Position numbers and translations under genes: made by a program. A DNA stretch of 64,000 nt from Lachnospiraceae bacterium. Lineage in GTDB: Bacteria; Bacillota; Clostridia; Lachnospirales; Lachnospiraceae. Location of the stretch: positions 310,001 through 374,000 of the forward strand of contig CABIZF010000001.1 in NCBI GenBank assembly GCA_902363135.1, written 5' to 3'. This document shows, in pieces, positions 18,437 to 27,825 of the stretch; within the stretch, counting starts at the first letter, position 1, and each line of letters begins with the position of its first letter. The notes beneath the pieces are model-generated. The model was not told the origin of the DNA. It did not search any database and saw only the letters and a list, made by a program, of their open reading frames with translations.

Positions 18437-18607
18437 GATACTAGGGTCAAAAGGTCAAAAAGCCGTTCATGCTTGCATGATAAGGCTTTTGAACTTGGGA
18501 CCCGCCAAACATGAGAAAGTAGCGATTTACGTAGTAAATCAGCGGATTTCGAATGTTTGCAGAATTGCGGGAGCTGCTTCGCAGCGGAGCAATTCGTAGG
18601 CATCATA
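18436..18607 (+). repeat. Structured intergenic repeat, modules A and B, copy 2
   Basis: Module A (18,436-18,503) starts TGATACTAGGGTCAAAAGG, folds into a long hairpin closing with GGGACCC, and has the same TCATGC-TT-GCATGA core as the copy at 221. Module B includes GCAGAATTGCGGGAGCTGC at 18,559-18,577, in a second hairpin (GAATTGC with GCAATTC, inner GCTGC-TTC-GCAGC). The block ends in CATCAT, mirroring ATGATG at its start. The stretch 18,292-18,693 has no gene; besides this repeat it holds the terminator and promoter listed. Confidence 0.6.
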
Positions 18608-18693
18608 AGGAGCAAAAGGTATTTTGCCCTTAATGATAGAATTATCAGAAAAGCTTATGAAATGGAATTATAACATTAAAGGAGGCAGTAATT

Positions 18694-20040
18694 ATGGGAT
18701 TAATCAAGGCAGCACTTGGTGCAGCGGGTGGCGTGATGGCAGACCAGTGGAAGGAATACTTTTACTGTGATGCATTAGAGGATGATGTACTCGTCATGAA
18801 GGGACAGAAGCGTACTTCAAAGCGTTCTTCGAACCGCTCCGGCAGTGAGAATATCATTACCGACGGCTCCGGCATCGCGGTGGCGGACGGACAGTGTATG
18901 ATTATCGTGGAGAATGGAAAGGTCAAGGAGGTCTGCGCGGAGCCGGGCGAGTACACGTATGATAACAGCGCGGAGCCGTCCGTATTCAGCGGCAGCCTCG
19001 GTGAAGGGATCCGAAATACATTTGCAAAGATCGGCAAGCGCTTTACCTACGGCGGTGAGGCGGCAGGCGATCAGCGGGTTTACTATTTTAACACAAAAGA
19101 AATCATGGGAAATAAATACGGCACGGCGACGCCGGTTCCGTTCCGCGTAGTCGACCGCAACATCGGGCTGGATGTTGACATCTCCATCCGTTGCAACGGC
19201 GAATATTCGTACTGCATTACCGACCCGATTCTGTTTTATACGAATGTCTGCGGAAATGTTGCGGACGTCTATGAGCGTTCGAATCTCGACAGTATGCTGA
19301 AAAGCGAACTGATGACAGCTTTGCAGCCGGCATTTGCCCGTATCTCAGAGATGGGTATCCGCTACAGTGCACTTCCGGGACATACGTTTGAGCTGGCCGA
19401 TGCGCTCAATGAAGTGCTTTCAAAGAAATGGAGGGAGACACGTGGCATTGTGATCGTTTCCTTTGGCGTGAATTCCGTATCCGCATCGAAGGAAGACGAG
19501 GATATGATCAAGCAGCTGCAAAAAAGTGCAGTTATGCGTGATCCGACGATGGCGGCGGCACAGCTAGTCGGTGCTCAGAGCGATGCGATGCGCATGGCAG
19601 CCGGCAATGCAAATGGTGCGATGACAGGCTTTATGGGCATGAATATGGCATCGGCAGCCGGAGGCATGAGCGCACAGAATCTCTATGCAATGGGCGCACA
19701 GCAGCAGGCAGCACAGCAGCAGGCGGCACAGCAGGCAGTTCATCAGCAGGCAGCAAAGGCTCCGGCGGCAGATAGCTGGACATGCAGCTGCGGAGCAGTC
19801 AACACCGGAAAGTTCTGTGCGGAGTGTGGTGCGAAAAAGCCGGAAGAGGGCTGGACCTGCCCGTCCTGCGGAGCAGTGAATAAAGGAAAATTCTGTGCGG
19901 AATGTGGAGCAAAACGCCCGGCAGGTGCGCCGGTTTACCAGTGCGACAAATGCGGCTGGAAGCCGGAGGATCCGGCACATCCGCCAAAATTCTGTCCGGA
20001 GTGCGGGGATCTGTTTGATGAGAACGACCGCGTACAGTAG
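18694..20040 (+). CDS. SPFH-domain protein with zinc ribbons (YdjI-like)
   Basis: A 448-residue protein. Residues ~15-290 form an SPFH/virion-core-like domain (flotillin superfamily). A Gln/Ala-rich linker at ~330-350 (AQQQAAQQQAAQQ) follows. The C-terminus has three zinc ribbons: CSCG..CAECG, CPSCG..CAECG and CDKCG..CPECG. In Bacillus subtilis, YdjI works with YdjG and YdjH at the membrane and recruits PspA during envelope stress. Here the ydjG- and ydjH-like genes follow directly, but no pspA is seen. AAAGGAGG precedes the ATG. Confidence 0.85.
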   Translation: MGLIKAALGAAGGVMADQWKEYFYCDALEDDVLVMKGQKRTSKRSSNRSGSENIITDGSGIAVADGQCMIIVENGKVKEVCAEPGEYTYDNSAEPSVFSGSLGEGIRNTFAKIGKRFTYGGEAAGDQRVYYFNTKEIMGNKYGTATPVPFRVVDRNIGLDVDISIRCNGEYSYCITDPILFYTNVCGNVADVYERSNLDSMLKSELMTALQPAFARISEMGIRYSALPGHTFELADALNEVLSKKWRETRGIVIVSFGVNSVSASKEDEDMIKQLQKSAVMRDPTMAAAQLVGAQSDAMRMAAGNANGAMTGFMGMNMASAAGGMSAQNLYAMGAQQQAAQQQAAQQAVHQQAAKAPAADSWTCSCGAVNTGKFCAECGAKKPEEGWTCPSCGAVNKGKFCAECGAKRPAGAPVYQCDKCGWKPEDPAHPPKFCPECGDLFDENDRVQ

Positions 20041-20109
20041 ACGACAGTTACATAGGCAGACACCGGGTTTTGGGCGGAATGTCCCCTGCCTGGTGCGAAG
20101 GGAGAATTT

Positions 20110-21189
20110 ATGAGTGAAGTAATGGAATACAAATGCCCCTGTTGTGGGGGTGCCATTGCATTTGACAGCCACGTCCAGAAAATGAAATGTCCATACTGTG
20201 ATACCGAATTTGAGATGGATACGCTGAAGGAATTTGAACAGGAGAACATGGAGCAGGATCACGATCCGCAGTGGGACGCAAGCCAGACGGAGCAGGATGG
20301 GGAGCAGATCGGAGGAGACGGATCGATGAGCGCCTATATCTGTGAGGCGTGCGGCGGCGAGGTCATCGCAGATACGACAGCCGGGGCGATGAGCTGTCCG
20401 TACTGTGGCAATCCGGTCATTGTGCCGAAGCAGTTTGAGGGCATGCTGAAGCCGGATCTGATCATTCCGTTCAAGCTGGATCGCAAGCAGGCGGAGCAGA
20501 AGCTGCGCGATCACCTGAAAGGAAAGGTGCTGCTTCCGAAATATTTTAAGACGGAGAACCGCATCAAAGAGGTAAAGGGGCTTTACGTTCCGTTCTGGCT
20601 GTATGACAGTGATGCAAGTGCAGAGATCCGTTGCCGGGCAACACGTGTACACAGCTGGTCGGACGGGGATTATGAGTATACAGAGACAGAGCATTTCCTT
20701 GTGAGCCGCGGCGGTGATCTTGGTTTTGACAAGGTGCCGGTCGACGGATCAGAGAAGATGGCAAATGATCTGATGGAGTCGATCGAGCCGTTCCGGTATG
20801 GGGAGGCAGTGCCGTTCCAGAAGGGATATATGGCCGGTTATCTGGCAGACCGTTATGATCAGTCGTCGGAGGAATGTGCACCGCGTGCGAATGAACGGAT
20901 GCGGGAGAGTACTGTGCAGGCGTTTATGAGCACGATCCAGGGCTATGCGACCTGCGTTCCGGAGCACACGGACATCCGGCTGAAAAAGGGGACGATTTCC
21001 TATGCGCTCCTTCCGATATGGGTGCTCAGCACAAAGTATCGGGACAAGAGCTATACATTTGCAATGAACGGTCAGACAGGAAAATTTGTCGGGGATCTGC
21101 CATTTGACAAAGGGAAGGCAGTGCAGATCTCGGGAGGCGTGTTCCTTGCAGTATTTCTGATCACGTTCCTGCTTGCGGGATTGCTGTAA
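20110..21189 (+). CDS. Zinc-ribbon membrane protein (YdjG-like)
   Basis: A 359-residue protein with two N-terminal zinc ribbons (CPCCGG..CPYCDTEF and CEACGGE..CPYCGNP), an acidic linker between them, a ~230-residue soluble domain, and one C-terminal transmembrane helix (VFLAVFLITFLLAGLL). This matches the TFIIB-type zinc-ribbon YdjG group, which tethers the SPFH partner to the membrane. It starts 69 bases after the SPFH gene and is followed at 12 bases by the TPM-domain gene. Confidence 0.85.
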   Translation: MSEVMEYKCPCCGGAIAFDSHVQKMKCPYCDTEFEMDTLKEFEQENMEQDHDPQWDASQTEQDGEQIGGDGSMSAYICEACGGEVIADTTAGAMSCPYCGNPVIVPKQFEGMLKPDLIIPFKLDRKQAEQKLRDHLKGKVLLPKYFKTENRIKEVKGLYVPFWLYDSDASAEIRCRATRVHSWSDGDYEYTETEHFLVSRGGDLGFDKVPVDGSEKMANDLMESIEPFRYGEAVPFQKGYMAGYLADRYDQSSEECAPRANERMRESTVQAFMSTIQGYATCVPEHTDIRLKKGTISYALLPIWVLSTKYRDKSYTFAMNGQTGKFVGDLPFDKGKAVQISGGVFLAVFLITFLLAGLL

Positions 21190-21201
21190 AGGAGAGATGA
21201 G

Positions 21202-21957
21202 ATGAAAAAAATCAGAGGACTGATGCTGGCTCTTCTGTTGCTGCTCGGCTGCTTTTCAACGGTGGCATATGCAGAGAACAGTGACCGGGTCGTGGACAAT
21301 GCAGACCTGCTCACTGATGCGGAGGAAGCCAGTCTGGAAGAACAGTATACGCAGATTGCGGAGAAATATCAGTATGATATCGCAGTGGTCACGACGAATA
21401 CGTTAAACGGAAAGAGCGCGCAGGATTATGCGGACGATTATTATTATGACAATGGTTATGGATATGGAGAGAGTCGGGATGGTCTGATGCTTCTTGTGAG
21501 TATGGAGGATCGGGACTGGCACATCACGACGCGCGGAAAGGGAGAAGAGAATTTCTCCAGCCGGGATATTGATGATATCAGCGGAGCATTTCTGAGTGAT
21601 TTAAGTGCGGGAAATTATTATGAAGCATTCCGGATCTTCGGCGAGGAGTCCGCATCCGTAATCGTGGCAGTAGAGGAGCCGATGTCCGTCGGGTTGCGGG
21701 CGCTTATCGCGGCAGGTGCAGGACTCGTGATCGCACTGATTGTATTTGCAGTGCTCATGTCACAGCTCAAGTCCGTGCGCGTAAAGCGTGAAGCACAGGA
21801 CTATGTGCGGGAAGGAAGCTTCCATCTTACGCGGTCGAATGACCTGTTTTTATATCGCACGGTAGACCGTCGGAAGATTGAGCGTGATAACGATGATCAT
21901 GGTTCACACAGCACGTCGGACGGCGGAAGTGCCGGCGGTGGCGGCGGAAAATTTTAA
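21202..21957 (+). CDS. TPM-domain membrane protein (YdjH/YgcG-like)
   Basis: A 251-residue protein. Residues 1-24 are a signal peptide or anchor (LMLALLLLLGCFSTVAYA). Residues ~28-150 are a TPM domain (VVDNADLLTDAEEASLEEQ, YDIAVVTTNTLNG, GLMLLVSMEDRDWHI). One transmembrane helix follows at ~172-190. The charged tail ends in a Gly/Ser-rich stretch (GGSAGGGGGKF). TPM domains are extracytoplasmic, so this would be the outer-facing part of the YdjGHI complex. Confidence 0.88.
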   Translation: MKKIRGLMLALLLLLGCFSTVAYAENSDRVVDNADLLTDAEEASLEEQYTQIAEKYQYDIAVVTTNTLNGKSAQDYADDYYYDNGYGYGESRDGLMLLVSMEDRDWHITTRGKGEENFSSRDIDDISGAFLSDLSAGNYYEAFRIFGEESASVIVAVEEPMSVGLRALIAAGAGLVIALIVFAVLMSQLKSVRVKREAQDYVREGSFHLTRSNDLFLYRTVDRRKIERDNDDHGSHSTSDGGSAGGGGGKF

Positions 21958-21973
21958 CCAACTTTAAGTAAGT

Positions 21974-22024
21974 AAAAGGCTTTCGGAACACCCTAGTATT
22001 ACGGGGAGTTCTGAAAGCCTTTTT
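21974..22024. terminator. Bidirectional intrinsic terminator
   Basis: AAAAGGCTTTCGGAAC pairs with GTTCTGAAAGCCTTTT, with T runs on both strands. It separates the ydj-like operon from the convergent ABC-F gene. Confidence 0.85.
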
Positions 22025-22045
22025 ATCTGGGTTTATGGAAGAAAT

Positions 22046-23683
22046 TTAGTTGTCTGACACGGTCTCATCCGCGGAGTATACCTGTCTCTTGCGGGCCATT
22101 TCGTCGCTCTCGAGGTACTCGTCGTAGGTCGTGATCTTGTCGATCAGCTTGCCGTTCGGGAGAATCTCCATGATGCGGTTTGCGGTCGTCTCTACGATCT
22201 GGTGGTCACGGGAGGAGAAGAGCAGTACGCCCGGGAACTTGATCAGGCCGTTGTTCAGAGCGGTGATCGATTCCATGTCGAGGTGGTTCGTCGGCTCGTC
22301 GAGCAGGAGGATATTCGCACCGGAGATCATCATCTTGGAGAGCAGGCAGCGCACGCGCTCACCTCCGGAGAGGACATTCAGATGTTTCACACCGTCATCG
22401 CCGGCGAAGAGCATACGGCCGAGGAAGCCTCTGACGTAGGTGGCATCCTTGATCTCGGAGAACTGGGTCAGCCAGTCTACGATCGTGAGGTCAGAGTCGA
22501 ACTCCTTTGTGCTGTCCTTCGGGAAGTATGCCTGACTCGTCGTCACGCCCCATTTATAACTGCCTTCATCCGGCTCAAGCTCGCCTGTCAGAATCCGGAA
22601 GAACGTTGTCTTTGCCAGCTCATTTCCGCCGACAAAAGCGACCTTGTCATTGTGGCCGAGGGTGAAGGTAATATTGTCAAGGATCTTGACTCCGTCGATC
22701 GTCTTGGAGAGATTCTCGACCTGCAGTACTTCATTTCCGATCTCGCGGTTCGGACGGAAATCGATGTACGGATATTTACGGCTGGAAGGACGGATGTCAT
22801 CCAGCTGGATCTTTTCCAGTGCGCGCTTTCTGGAGGTTGCCTGCTTGGACTTGGAAGCGTTTGCAGAGAAGCGGGAGATGAAATCCTGCAGCTCCTTGAT
22901 TTTTTCCTCTTTCTTTTTGTTCGCTTCCTTCATCTGACGGATGAGCAGCTGGCTGGACTCATACCAGAAGTCGTAGTTACCGGCATAGAGCTGAATCTTG
23001 CCGTAGTCGATGTCTGCGATCTGTGTGCAGACCTTGTTCAGAAAGTAACGGTCGTGGGATACGACGATAACGGTGTTCTCGAAATTGATCAGGAATTCCT
23101 CGAGCCAGTTGATTGCGTCGAGGTCGAGATGGTTCGTCGGCTCGTCGAGCAGCAGGATGTCCGGATTGCCGAACAGTGCGCGTGCCAGCAGCACTTTGAC
23201 CTTGTCGTTTCCGTTCATATCCTTCATCAGTGTATAGTGCAGCTCCGGCCCGATGCCAAGACCATTCAGAAGCGTAGCGGCGTCAGACTCGGCCTCCCAG
23301 CCGTTCATCTCTGCGAATTCGCCCTCGAGCTCACTGGCGCGGATGCCGTCCTCATCGGTGAAGTCCTCCTTGGAGTAGATCGCTTCCTTTTCCTTCATAA
23401 TGTCATACAGTCTCTGGTTGCCCATAATGACCGTATCGAGAACCGGGAACTCATCATATTTAAAATGGTCCTGTTCCAGCACGGAGAGGCGCTGGCCCGG
23501 TGTGATGACGATGTCGCCGTTTGTCGTCTCGAGCTGTCCGGAGAGAATCTTCAGAAACGTAGACTTTCCGGCGCCGTTCGCACCGATGACACCATAGCAG
23601 TTGCCCTCGGTAAATTTGATGTTTACATCTTCAAATAAAGCTTTTTTTCCTACACGGTAGGTGACGTTGTTTGCACTGATCAT
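22046..23683 (-). CDS. ABC-F family ATPase (YkpA/YbiT-like)
   Basis: A 545-residue protein with two ABC ATPase domains and no membrane segments, the ABC-F layout of ribosome-associated translation factors. Domain 1 has GANGAGKST and LLLDEPTNHLD with a variant signature NGNDKVKV. A charged linker (KEANKKKEEKIKELQ) lies between the domains. Domain 2 has the variant Walker A GGNELAKTT, LSGGERVR and LLLDEPTNHLD, and a variant switch SRDHQ. These features fit the YkpA/YbiT subgroup, which I would not assume to be an antibiotic-resistance factor. Confidence 0.88.
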   Translation of the reverse strand: MISANNVTYRVGKKALFEDVNIKFTEGNCYGVIGANGAGKSTFLKILSGQLETTNGDIVITPGQRLSVLEQDHFKYDEFPVLDTVIMGNQRLYDIMKEKEAIYSKEDFTDEDGIRASELEGEFAEMNGWEAESDAATLLNGLGIGPELHYTLMKDMNGNDKVKVLLARALFGNPDILLLDEPTNHLDLDAINWLEEFLINFENTVIVVSHDRYFLNKVCTQIADIDYGKIQLYAGNYDFWYESSQLLIRQMKEANKKKEEKIKELQDFISRFSANASKSKQATSRKRALEKIQLDDIRPSSRKYPYIDFRPNREIGNEVLQVENLSKTIDGVKILDNITFTLGHNDKVAFVGGNELAKTTFFRILTGELEPDEGSYKWGVTTSQAYFPKDSTKEFDSDLTIVDWLTQFSEIKDATYVRGFLGRMLFAGDDGVKHLNVLSGGERVRCLLSKMMISGANILLLDEPTNHLDMESITALNNGLIKFPGVLLFSSRDHQIVETTANRIMEILPNGKLIDKITTYDEYLESDEMARKRQVYSADETVSDN

Positions 23684-23837
23684 GAAATACCTCTTGATTT
23701 TCTTTTATAATGGATAATAGTTTGTTTTTGTTTTTTCCCTAAGCCCTTCTATTGTACCGAAAAACGGAGAAAATGCAAGCGTTTTCTTGGGTTTTCCGGG
23801 ATTTGAGATGTTTTAGGATTGCGAGAGCATGAAATGT

Positions 23838-23867
23838 GAAGCAGCTCCCGCAATTCTGCATCATCAT
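23838..23867 (-). repeat. Structured intergenic repeat, module B, copy 3
   Basis: On the minus strand this reads GCAGAATTGCGGGAGCTGC, identical to the module B core at 18,559. ATTGCGGGAGC pairs with GCTCTCGCAAT further along the strand (plus-strand 23,818-23,830). It lies in the leader of the ABC-F gene in sense orientation. The 23,684-24,103 gap holds this repeat and the nifJ promoter, and no gene is evident. Confidence 0.55.
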
Positions 23868-24010
23868 ATGAAAAGAGGAATGCGTAAGGAATGTCGAAAA
23901 AATAACAGAGTCTCACGAAAATTTGCACAGTTTGTCTTATATAACTTCTGAAAAAGCCCTGCTGTATCACAAAAAATACAAAAAAACGCGGAAAAATGCC
24001 TTGCAGGAAA

Positions 24011-24039
24011 TAGACAAAAAAATTCAGTTGTGCTACAAT
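24011..24039 (+). promoter_or_regulatory. Predicted nifJ promoter
   Basis: TAGACA at 24,011-24,016, 17-base spacer, TACAAT at 24,034-24,039. A short hairpin AAGAGT-TTGCCG-ACTCTT sits in the leader just before the ribosome binding site. Confidence 0.55.
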
Positions 24040-24103
24040 TAAATCCGTATGAGATGTTAAAAAGAGTTTGCCGACTCTTAAAAAAATAAGGAGGAATATA
24101 CAA

Positions 24104-27100
24104 ATGGCTAGAAAAATGAAGACCATGGACGGTAATCATGCTGCAGCTCATGCGTCATATGCATTTACTGATGTAGCAGCGATTTTCCCGATTACCCCGT
24201 CATCTGTTATGGCAGAAGCTACAGATGAGTGGGCGACACAGGGCCGTCTGAATATGTTCGGACAGACTGTACAGGTTACAGAGATGCAGTCTGAGGCAGG
24301 TGCGGCAGGTACCGTTCACGGCTCCCTTGCAGCAGGTGCTCTGACTACTACATATACGGCTTCTCAGGGTCTGCTCCTGATGATCCCGAACCTTTACAAG
24401 GTAGCAGGTGAGAGACTGCCGGGCGTATTCAATGTATCCGCACGTGCACTTGCCAGCCATGCACTTTCCATCTTCGGAGATCACTCCGATGTATATGCCT
24501 GTCGTCAGACCGGAGCATGCATGCTCTGTGAGTCCAGCGTACAGGAAGTAATGGACCTGACTCCGGTTGCACATCTTTCCGCAATCAAGGGACGTCTTCC
24601 GTTCATCAACTTCTTCGACGGTTTCCGTACTTCCCACGAGATCCAGAAGATCGAGACATGGGATTACGAGGATCTGAAGGAAATGACTGATTTCGATGCC
24701 ATTCAGGCATGGAGAGATCAGTGCCTGAATCCGAACCATCCGTGTCAGAGAGGTTCGGCTCAGAACCCGGATATCTTCTTCCAGGCAAGAGAAGCAATCA
24801 ACCCGTACTACGATGAGATGCCGACTATTGTTCAGGAGTACATGGACAAGGTAAATGCAAAGATCGGCACCGACTACAAGCTCTTCAACTACTACGGAGC
24901 TGAGGATGCTGAGAAGGTTATCATCGCTATGGGTTCTGTATGTGATACGATCGAGGAGACGATCGATTACCTGCTTGCAGCAGGCGAGAAGGTCGGCGTT
25001 GTAAAGGTTCGTCTGTACAGACCGTTCTGCGCAGATGCACTCGTTGCGACGATCCCGGAAACCGTTAAGCAGATCACTGTTCTTGACAGAACAAAGGAGC
25101 CGGGAGCTCTTGGCGAGCCGCTGTACCTTGATGTAGTAGCAGCTCTGAAGGGCACTAAGTTCAACGACACACCGATCTTTACCGGACGTTATGGCCTTGG
25201 TTCCAAGGATACCACACCGGCTCAGATCGTTGCTGTATACAACAACACTGAGAAGCAGAAGTTCACCATCGGTATCAACGATGATGTGACACATCTGTCT
25301 CTGGAGCTGGGCGCACCGCTTGTTACCACTCCGGCAGGCACCATCAACTGCAAGTTCTGGGGTCTGGGCGCTGACGGTACCGTAGGTGCAAACAAGAACT
25401 CCATTAAGATCATCGGTGACAATACCGACATGTACGCTCAGGCTTACTTCGATTATGACTCTAAGAAGTCCGGCGGTGTTACCATGTCTCACCTGCGTTT
25501 CGGTAAGTCTCCGATCAAGTCCACCTACCTGATCCACAAGGCAAACTTCGTAGCCTGCCACAATCCGTCCTATGTACGCAAGTACAACATGGTACAGGAG
25601 CTGGTAGACGGAGGTACATTCCTTCTGAACTGCCCGTGGGATATGGAAGGACTGGAGCATCACCTTCCGGGTCAGGTGAAGAAATTCATCGCAGACCACA
25701 ACATCAAGTTCTATGTGATTGACGGTATCAAGATCGGTAAGGAGATCGGACTTGGCGGACGTATCAACACCGTTCTGCAGTCTGCATTCTTCAAGCTGGC
25801 AAACATCATCCCGGAGGAGCAGGCAATCGAGCTGATGAAGGCTGCTGCAAAGGCTACTTACGGACGTAAGGGTGATGCAATCGTTCAGATGAACTACGAT
25901 GCAATCGACGCCGGCGCTAAGCAGGTTGTTGAGATTCAGGTTCCGGAGAGCTGGAAGAACGCTGAGGATGAGGACATCATCGCAAAGGCTGTTACCGGCA
26001 AGAGACAGGACGTTGTAGATTTCGTAAATAACATCCAGCATGCAGTAAATGCTCAGGAGGGTAATAATCTTCCGGTATCTGCATTCAAGGATTATGTAGA
26101 TGGTACCACACCGTCAGGTGCAGCTGCATTCGAGAAGCGTGGTATCGCAGTGGATATCCCGGTATGGAATCCGGAAAATTGTATCCAGTGTAACAGATGT
26201 TCCTACGTTTGCCCACACGCAGTTATCCGTCCGGTTGCTATGACCGAGGCTGAGGCTGCTGCTGCTCCGGAAGGAACAAAGACTCTGCCGATGACCGGTA
26301 TGGCTGATTACAAGTTCGCACTTGTTGTATCTGCCCTTGACTGTACCGGATGCGGCTCCTGTGTAAATGTCTGCCCGGGCAAGAAGGGTGCAAAGGCAAT
26401 TGCTATGGAGAACATGGAAGCGAACGCAGGATGCCAGGCTGCATTTGACTATGCAGTAGAGCTGCCGGCAAAGGCTGATGTAGTAGAGAAGTTCAAAGAG
26501 AATACTGTTAAGGGTTCCCAGTTCAAGCAGCCGCTGCTCGAGTTCTCCGGTGCTTGTGCAGGATGTGGCGAGACTCCGTATGCGAAGCTGATCACACAGC
26601 TGTTCGGTGACAGAATGTACATCGCAAACGCTACCGGATGCTCCTCTATCTGGGGTAACTCTTCACCGTCCACACCGTACACGGTAAACGAAAAGGGACA
26701 GGGCCCGGCATGGTCCAACTCTCTGTTCGAGGACAACGCAGAGTTTGGTTATGGTATGCTGCTTGCTCAGAACGCAATCAGAGATGGTCTGAAGGCAAAG
26801 GTTGAGGCTCTTGTAGCTGGCGATGCTCCGGCAGACGTAAAGGAAGCTGGTCAGGCATGGCTGGATACCTACGCAGTAGGTGCTACCAATGGCACAGCTA
26901 CCGAGAAGCTGATCGCTGCTCTTGAGGCATGCGGATGCGAGAAGGCTCAGGATATCCTGAAGAACAAGGATTACCTTGGCAAGAAGTCCCAGTGGATCTT
27001 CGGTGGTGACGGATGGGCATACGATATCGGATTCGGCGGTGTTGACCATGTACTTGCAAGCGGCAAGGATATCAACATCATGGTATTTGATACCGAGGTT

Positions 27101-27634
27101 TACTCCAACACAGGCGGACAGGCTTCCAAGTCCACACAGCCGGGTGCTGTAGCACAGTTCGCTGCCGGTGGTAAGGAAGTAAAGAAGAAAGATATGGCAA
27201 GCATCGCAATGAGCTACGGCTATGTATACGTTGCTCAGATCGCTATGGGTGCAGATTACAACCAGACCGTTAAGGCTCTTGCAGAGGCAGAGGCTTATCC
27301 GGGACCGTCCCTCATCATTGCTTACGCTCCGTGTATCAACCATGGTATCAAGAAGGGCATGAGCAAGGCTCAGACAGAGGAAGAGCTGGCTGTAAAGGCT
27401 GGTTACTGGCATCTGTTCCGCTTCAATCCGGCTGCTGATGACAAGTTCACTCTGGATTCCAAGGCTCCGACAGGAGATCTGATGGAGTTCCTGAACGGTG
27501 AGGTTCGTTACAACTCCCTGAAGAGAGCAAATCCGGAGAGAGCTGAGAAGCTGTTTGCGAAGAATGCTGAGTGCAATAAAGAAAGATATGAATATCTGAA
27601 CAGACTGATTACCCTTTACGGTAAGCAGGACTGA
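24104..27634 (+). CDS. nifJ: Pyruvate:ferredoxin (flavodoxin) oxidoreductase
   Basis: A 1176-residue single-chain enzyme, the usual length. It oxidises pyruvate with CoA to acetyl-CoA and CO2 and reduces ferredoxin, the central step of anaerobic fermentation. Visible parts are the N-terminal pyruvate-binding region, two 4Fe-4S motifs (CIQCNRCSYVCPH near 687 and CTGCGSCVNVCPG near 743), a proximal-cluster Cys set (GACAGCGETPY) and the C-terminal thiamine-diphosphate domain (GGDGWAYDIGFGG). The ATG at 24,104 has AAGGAGGAA ahead of it. Strongly biased codons suggest high expression. Confidence 0.97.
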   Translation: MARKMKTMDGNHAAAHASYAFTDVAAIFPITPSSVMAEATDEWATQGRLNMFGQTVQVTEMQSEAGAAGTVHGSLAAGALTTTYTASQGLLLMIPNLYKVAGERLPGVFNVSARALASHALSIFGDHSDVYACRQTGACMLCESSVQEVMDLTPVAHLSAIKGRLPFINFFDGFRTSHEIQKIETWDYEDLKEMTDFDAIQAWRDQCLNPNHPCQRGSAQNPDIFFQAREAINPYYDEMPTIVQEYMDKVNAKIGTDYKLFNYYGAEDAEKVIIAMGSVCDTIEETIDYLLAAGEKVGVVKVRLYRPFCADALVATIPETVKQITVLDRTKEPGALGEPLYLDVVAALKGTKFNDTPIFTGRYGLGSKDTTPAQIVAVYNNTEKQKFTIGINDDVTHLSLELGAPLVTTPAGTINCKFWGLGADGTVGANKNSIKIIGDNTDMYAQAYFDYDSKKSGGVTMSHLRFGKSPIKSTYLIHKANFVACHNPSYVRKYNMVQELVDGGTFLLNCPWDMEGLEHHLPGQVKKFIADHNIKFYVIDGIKIGKEIGLGGRINTVLQSAFFKLANIIPEEQAIELMKAAAKATYGRKGDAIVQMNYDAIDAGAKQVVEIQVPESWKNAEDEDIIAKAVTGKRQDVVDFVNNIQHAVNAQEGNNLPVSAFKDYVDGTTPSGAAAFEKRGIAVDIPVWNPENCIQCNRCSYVCPHAVIRPVAMTEAEAAAAPEGTKTLPMTGMADYKFALVVSALDCTGCGSCVNVCPGKKGAKAIAMENMEANAGCQAAFDYAVELPAKADVVEKFKENTVKGSQFKQPLLEFSGACAGCGETPYAKLITQLFGDRMYIANATGCSSIWGNSSPSTPYTVNEKGQGPAWSNSLFEDNAEFGYGMLLAQNAIRDGLKAKVEALVAGDAPADVKEAGQAWLDTYAVGATNGTATEKLIAALEACGCEKAQDILKNKDYLGKKSQWIFGGDGWAYDIGFGGVDHVLASGKDINIMVFDTEVYSNTGGQASKSTQPGAVAQFAAGGKEVKKKDMASIAMSYGYVYVAQIAMGADYNQTVKALAEAEAYPGPSLIIAYAPCINHGIKKGMSKAQTEEELAVKAGYWHLFRFNPAADDKFTLDSKAPTGDLMEFLNGEVRYNSLKRANPERAEKLFAKNAECNKERYEYLNRLITLYGKQD

Positions 27635-27663
27635 TTTCGATAAGAGTCCAAGCGAAGTTTTAA

Positions 27664-27698
27664 GGAAGGGGCGCTGCGTATGCGGCGCTCCTTTTTCG
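27664..27698 (+). terminator. Intrinsic terminator of nifJ
   Basis: AAGGGGCGCTGC pairs with GCGGCGCTCCTT (one or two G-U or mismatched positions), followed by TTTTT. Confidence 0.7.
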
Positions 27699-27825
27699 TG
27701 CGTCTGGCGGTGGATGTTTCTTGTTCTGGGCTCATAGTCTTGTATTTCTTCCGGAGTTTACAGTTTTCGTTTTCTATGCTATTATGAAAGATACCGGCAA
27801 GGGAAGGAGAACCAGTGAAGACAGC

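Noticed and set aside
22202..23638. Long plus-strand frame opposite the ABC-F gene
   Set aside because: The minus strand encodes a complete ABC-F protein with all motifs; the plus-strand frame is its mirror image in codon phase.
22046..23683. Antibiotic-resistance (ribosome-protection) role for the ABC-F gene
   Set aside because: The motif variants and lack of a long interdomain extension fit the housekeeping YkpA/YbiT subgroup better than resistance factors.
24200..26041. Long open frame antisense to nifJ
   Set aside because: It is a shadow of strong nifJ codon bias; the peptide is Leu/Cys/His-rich without domains.
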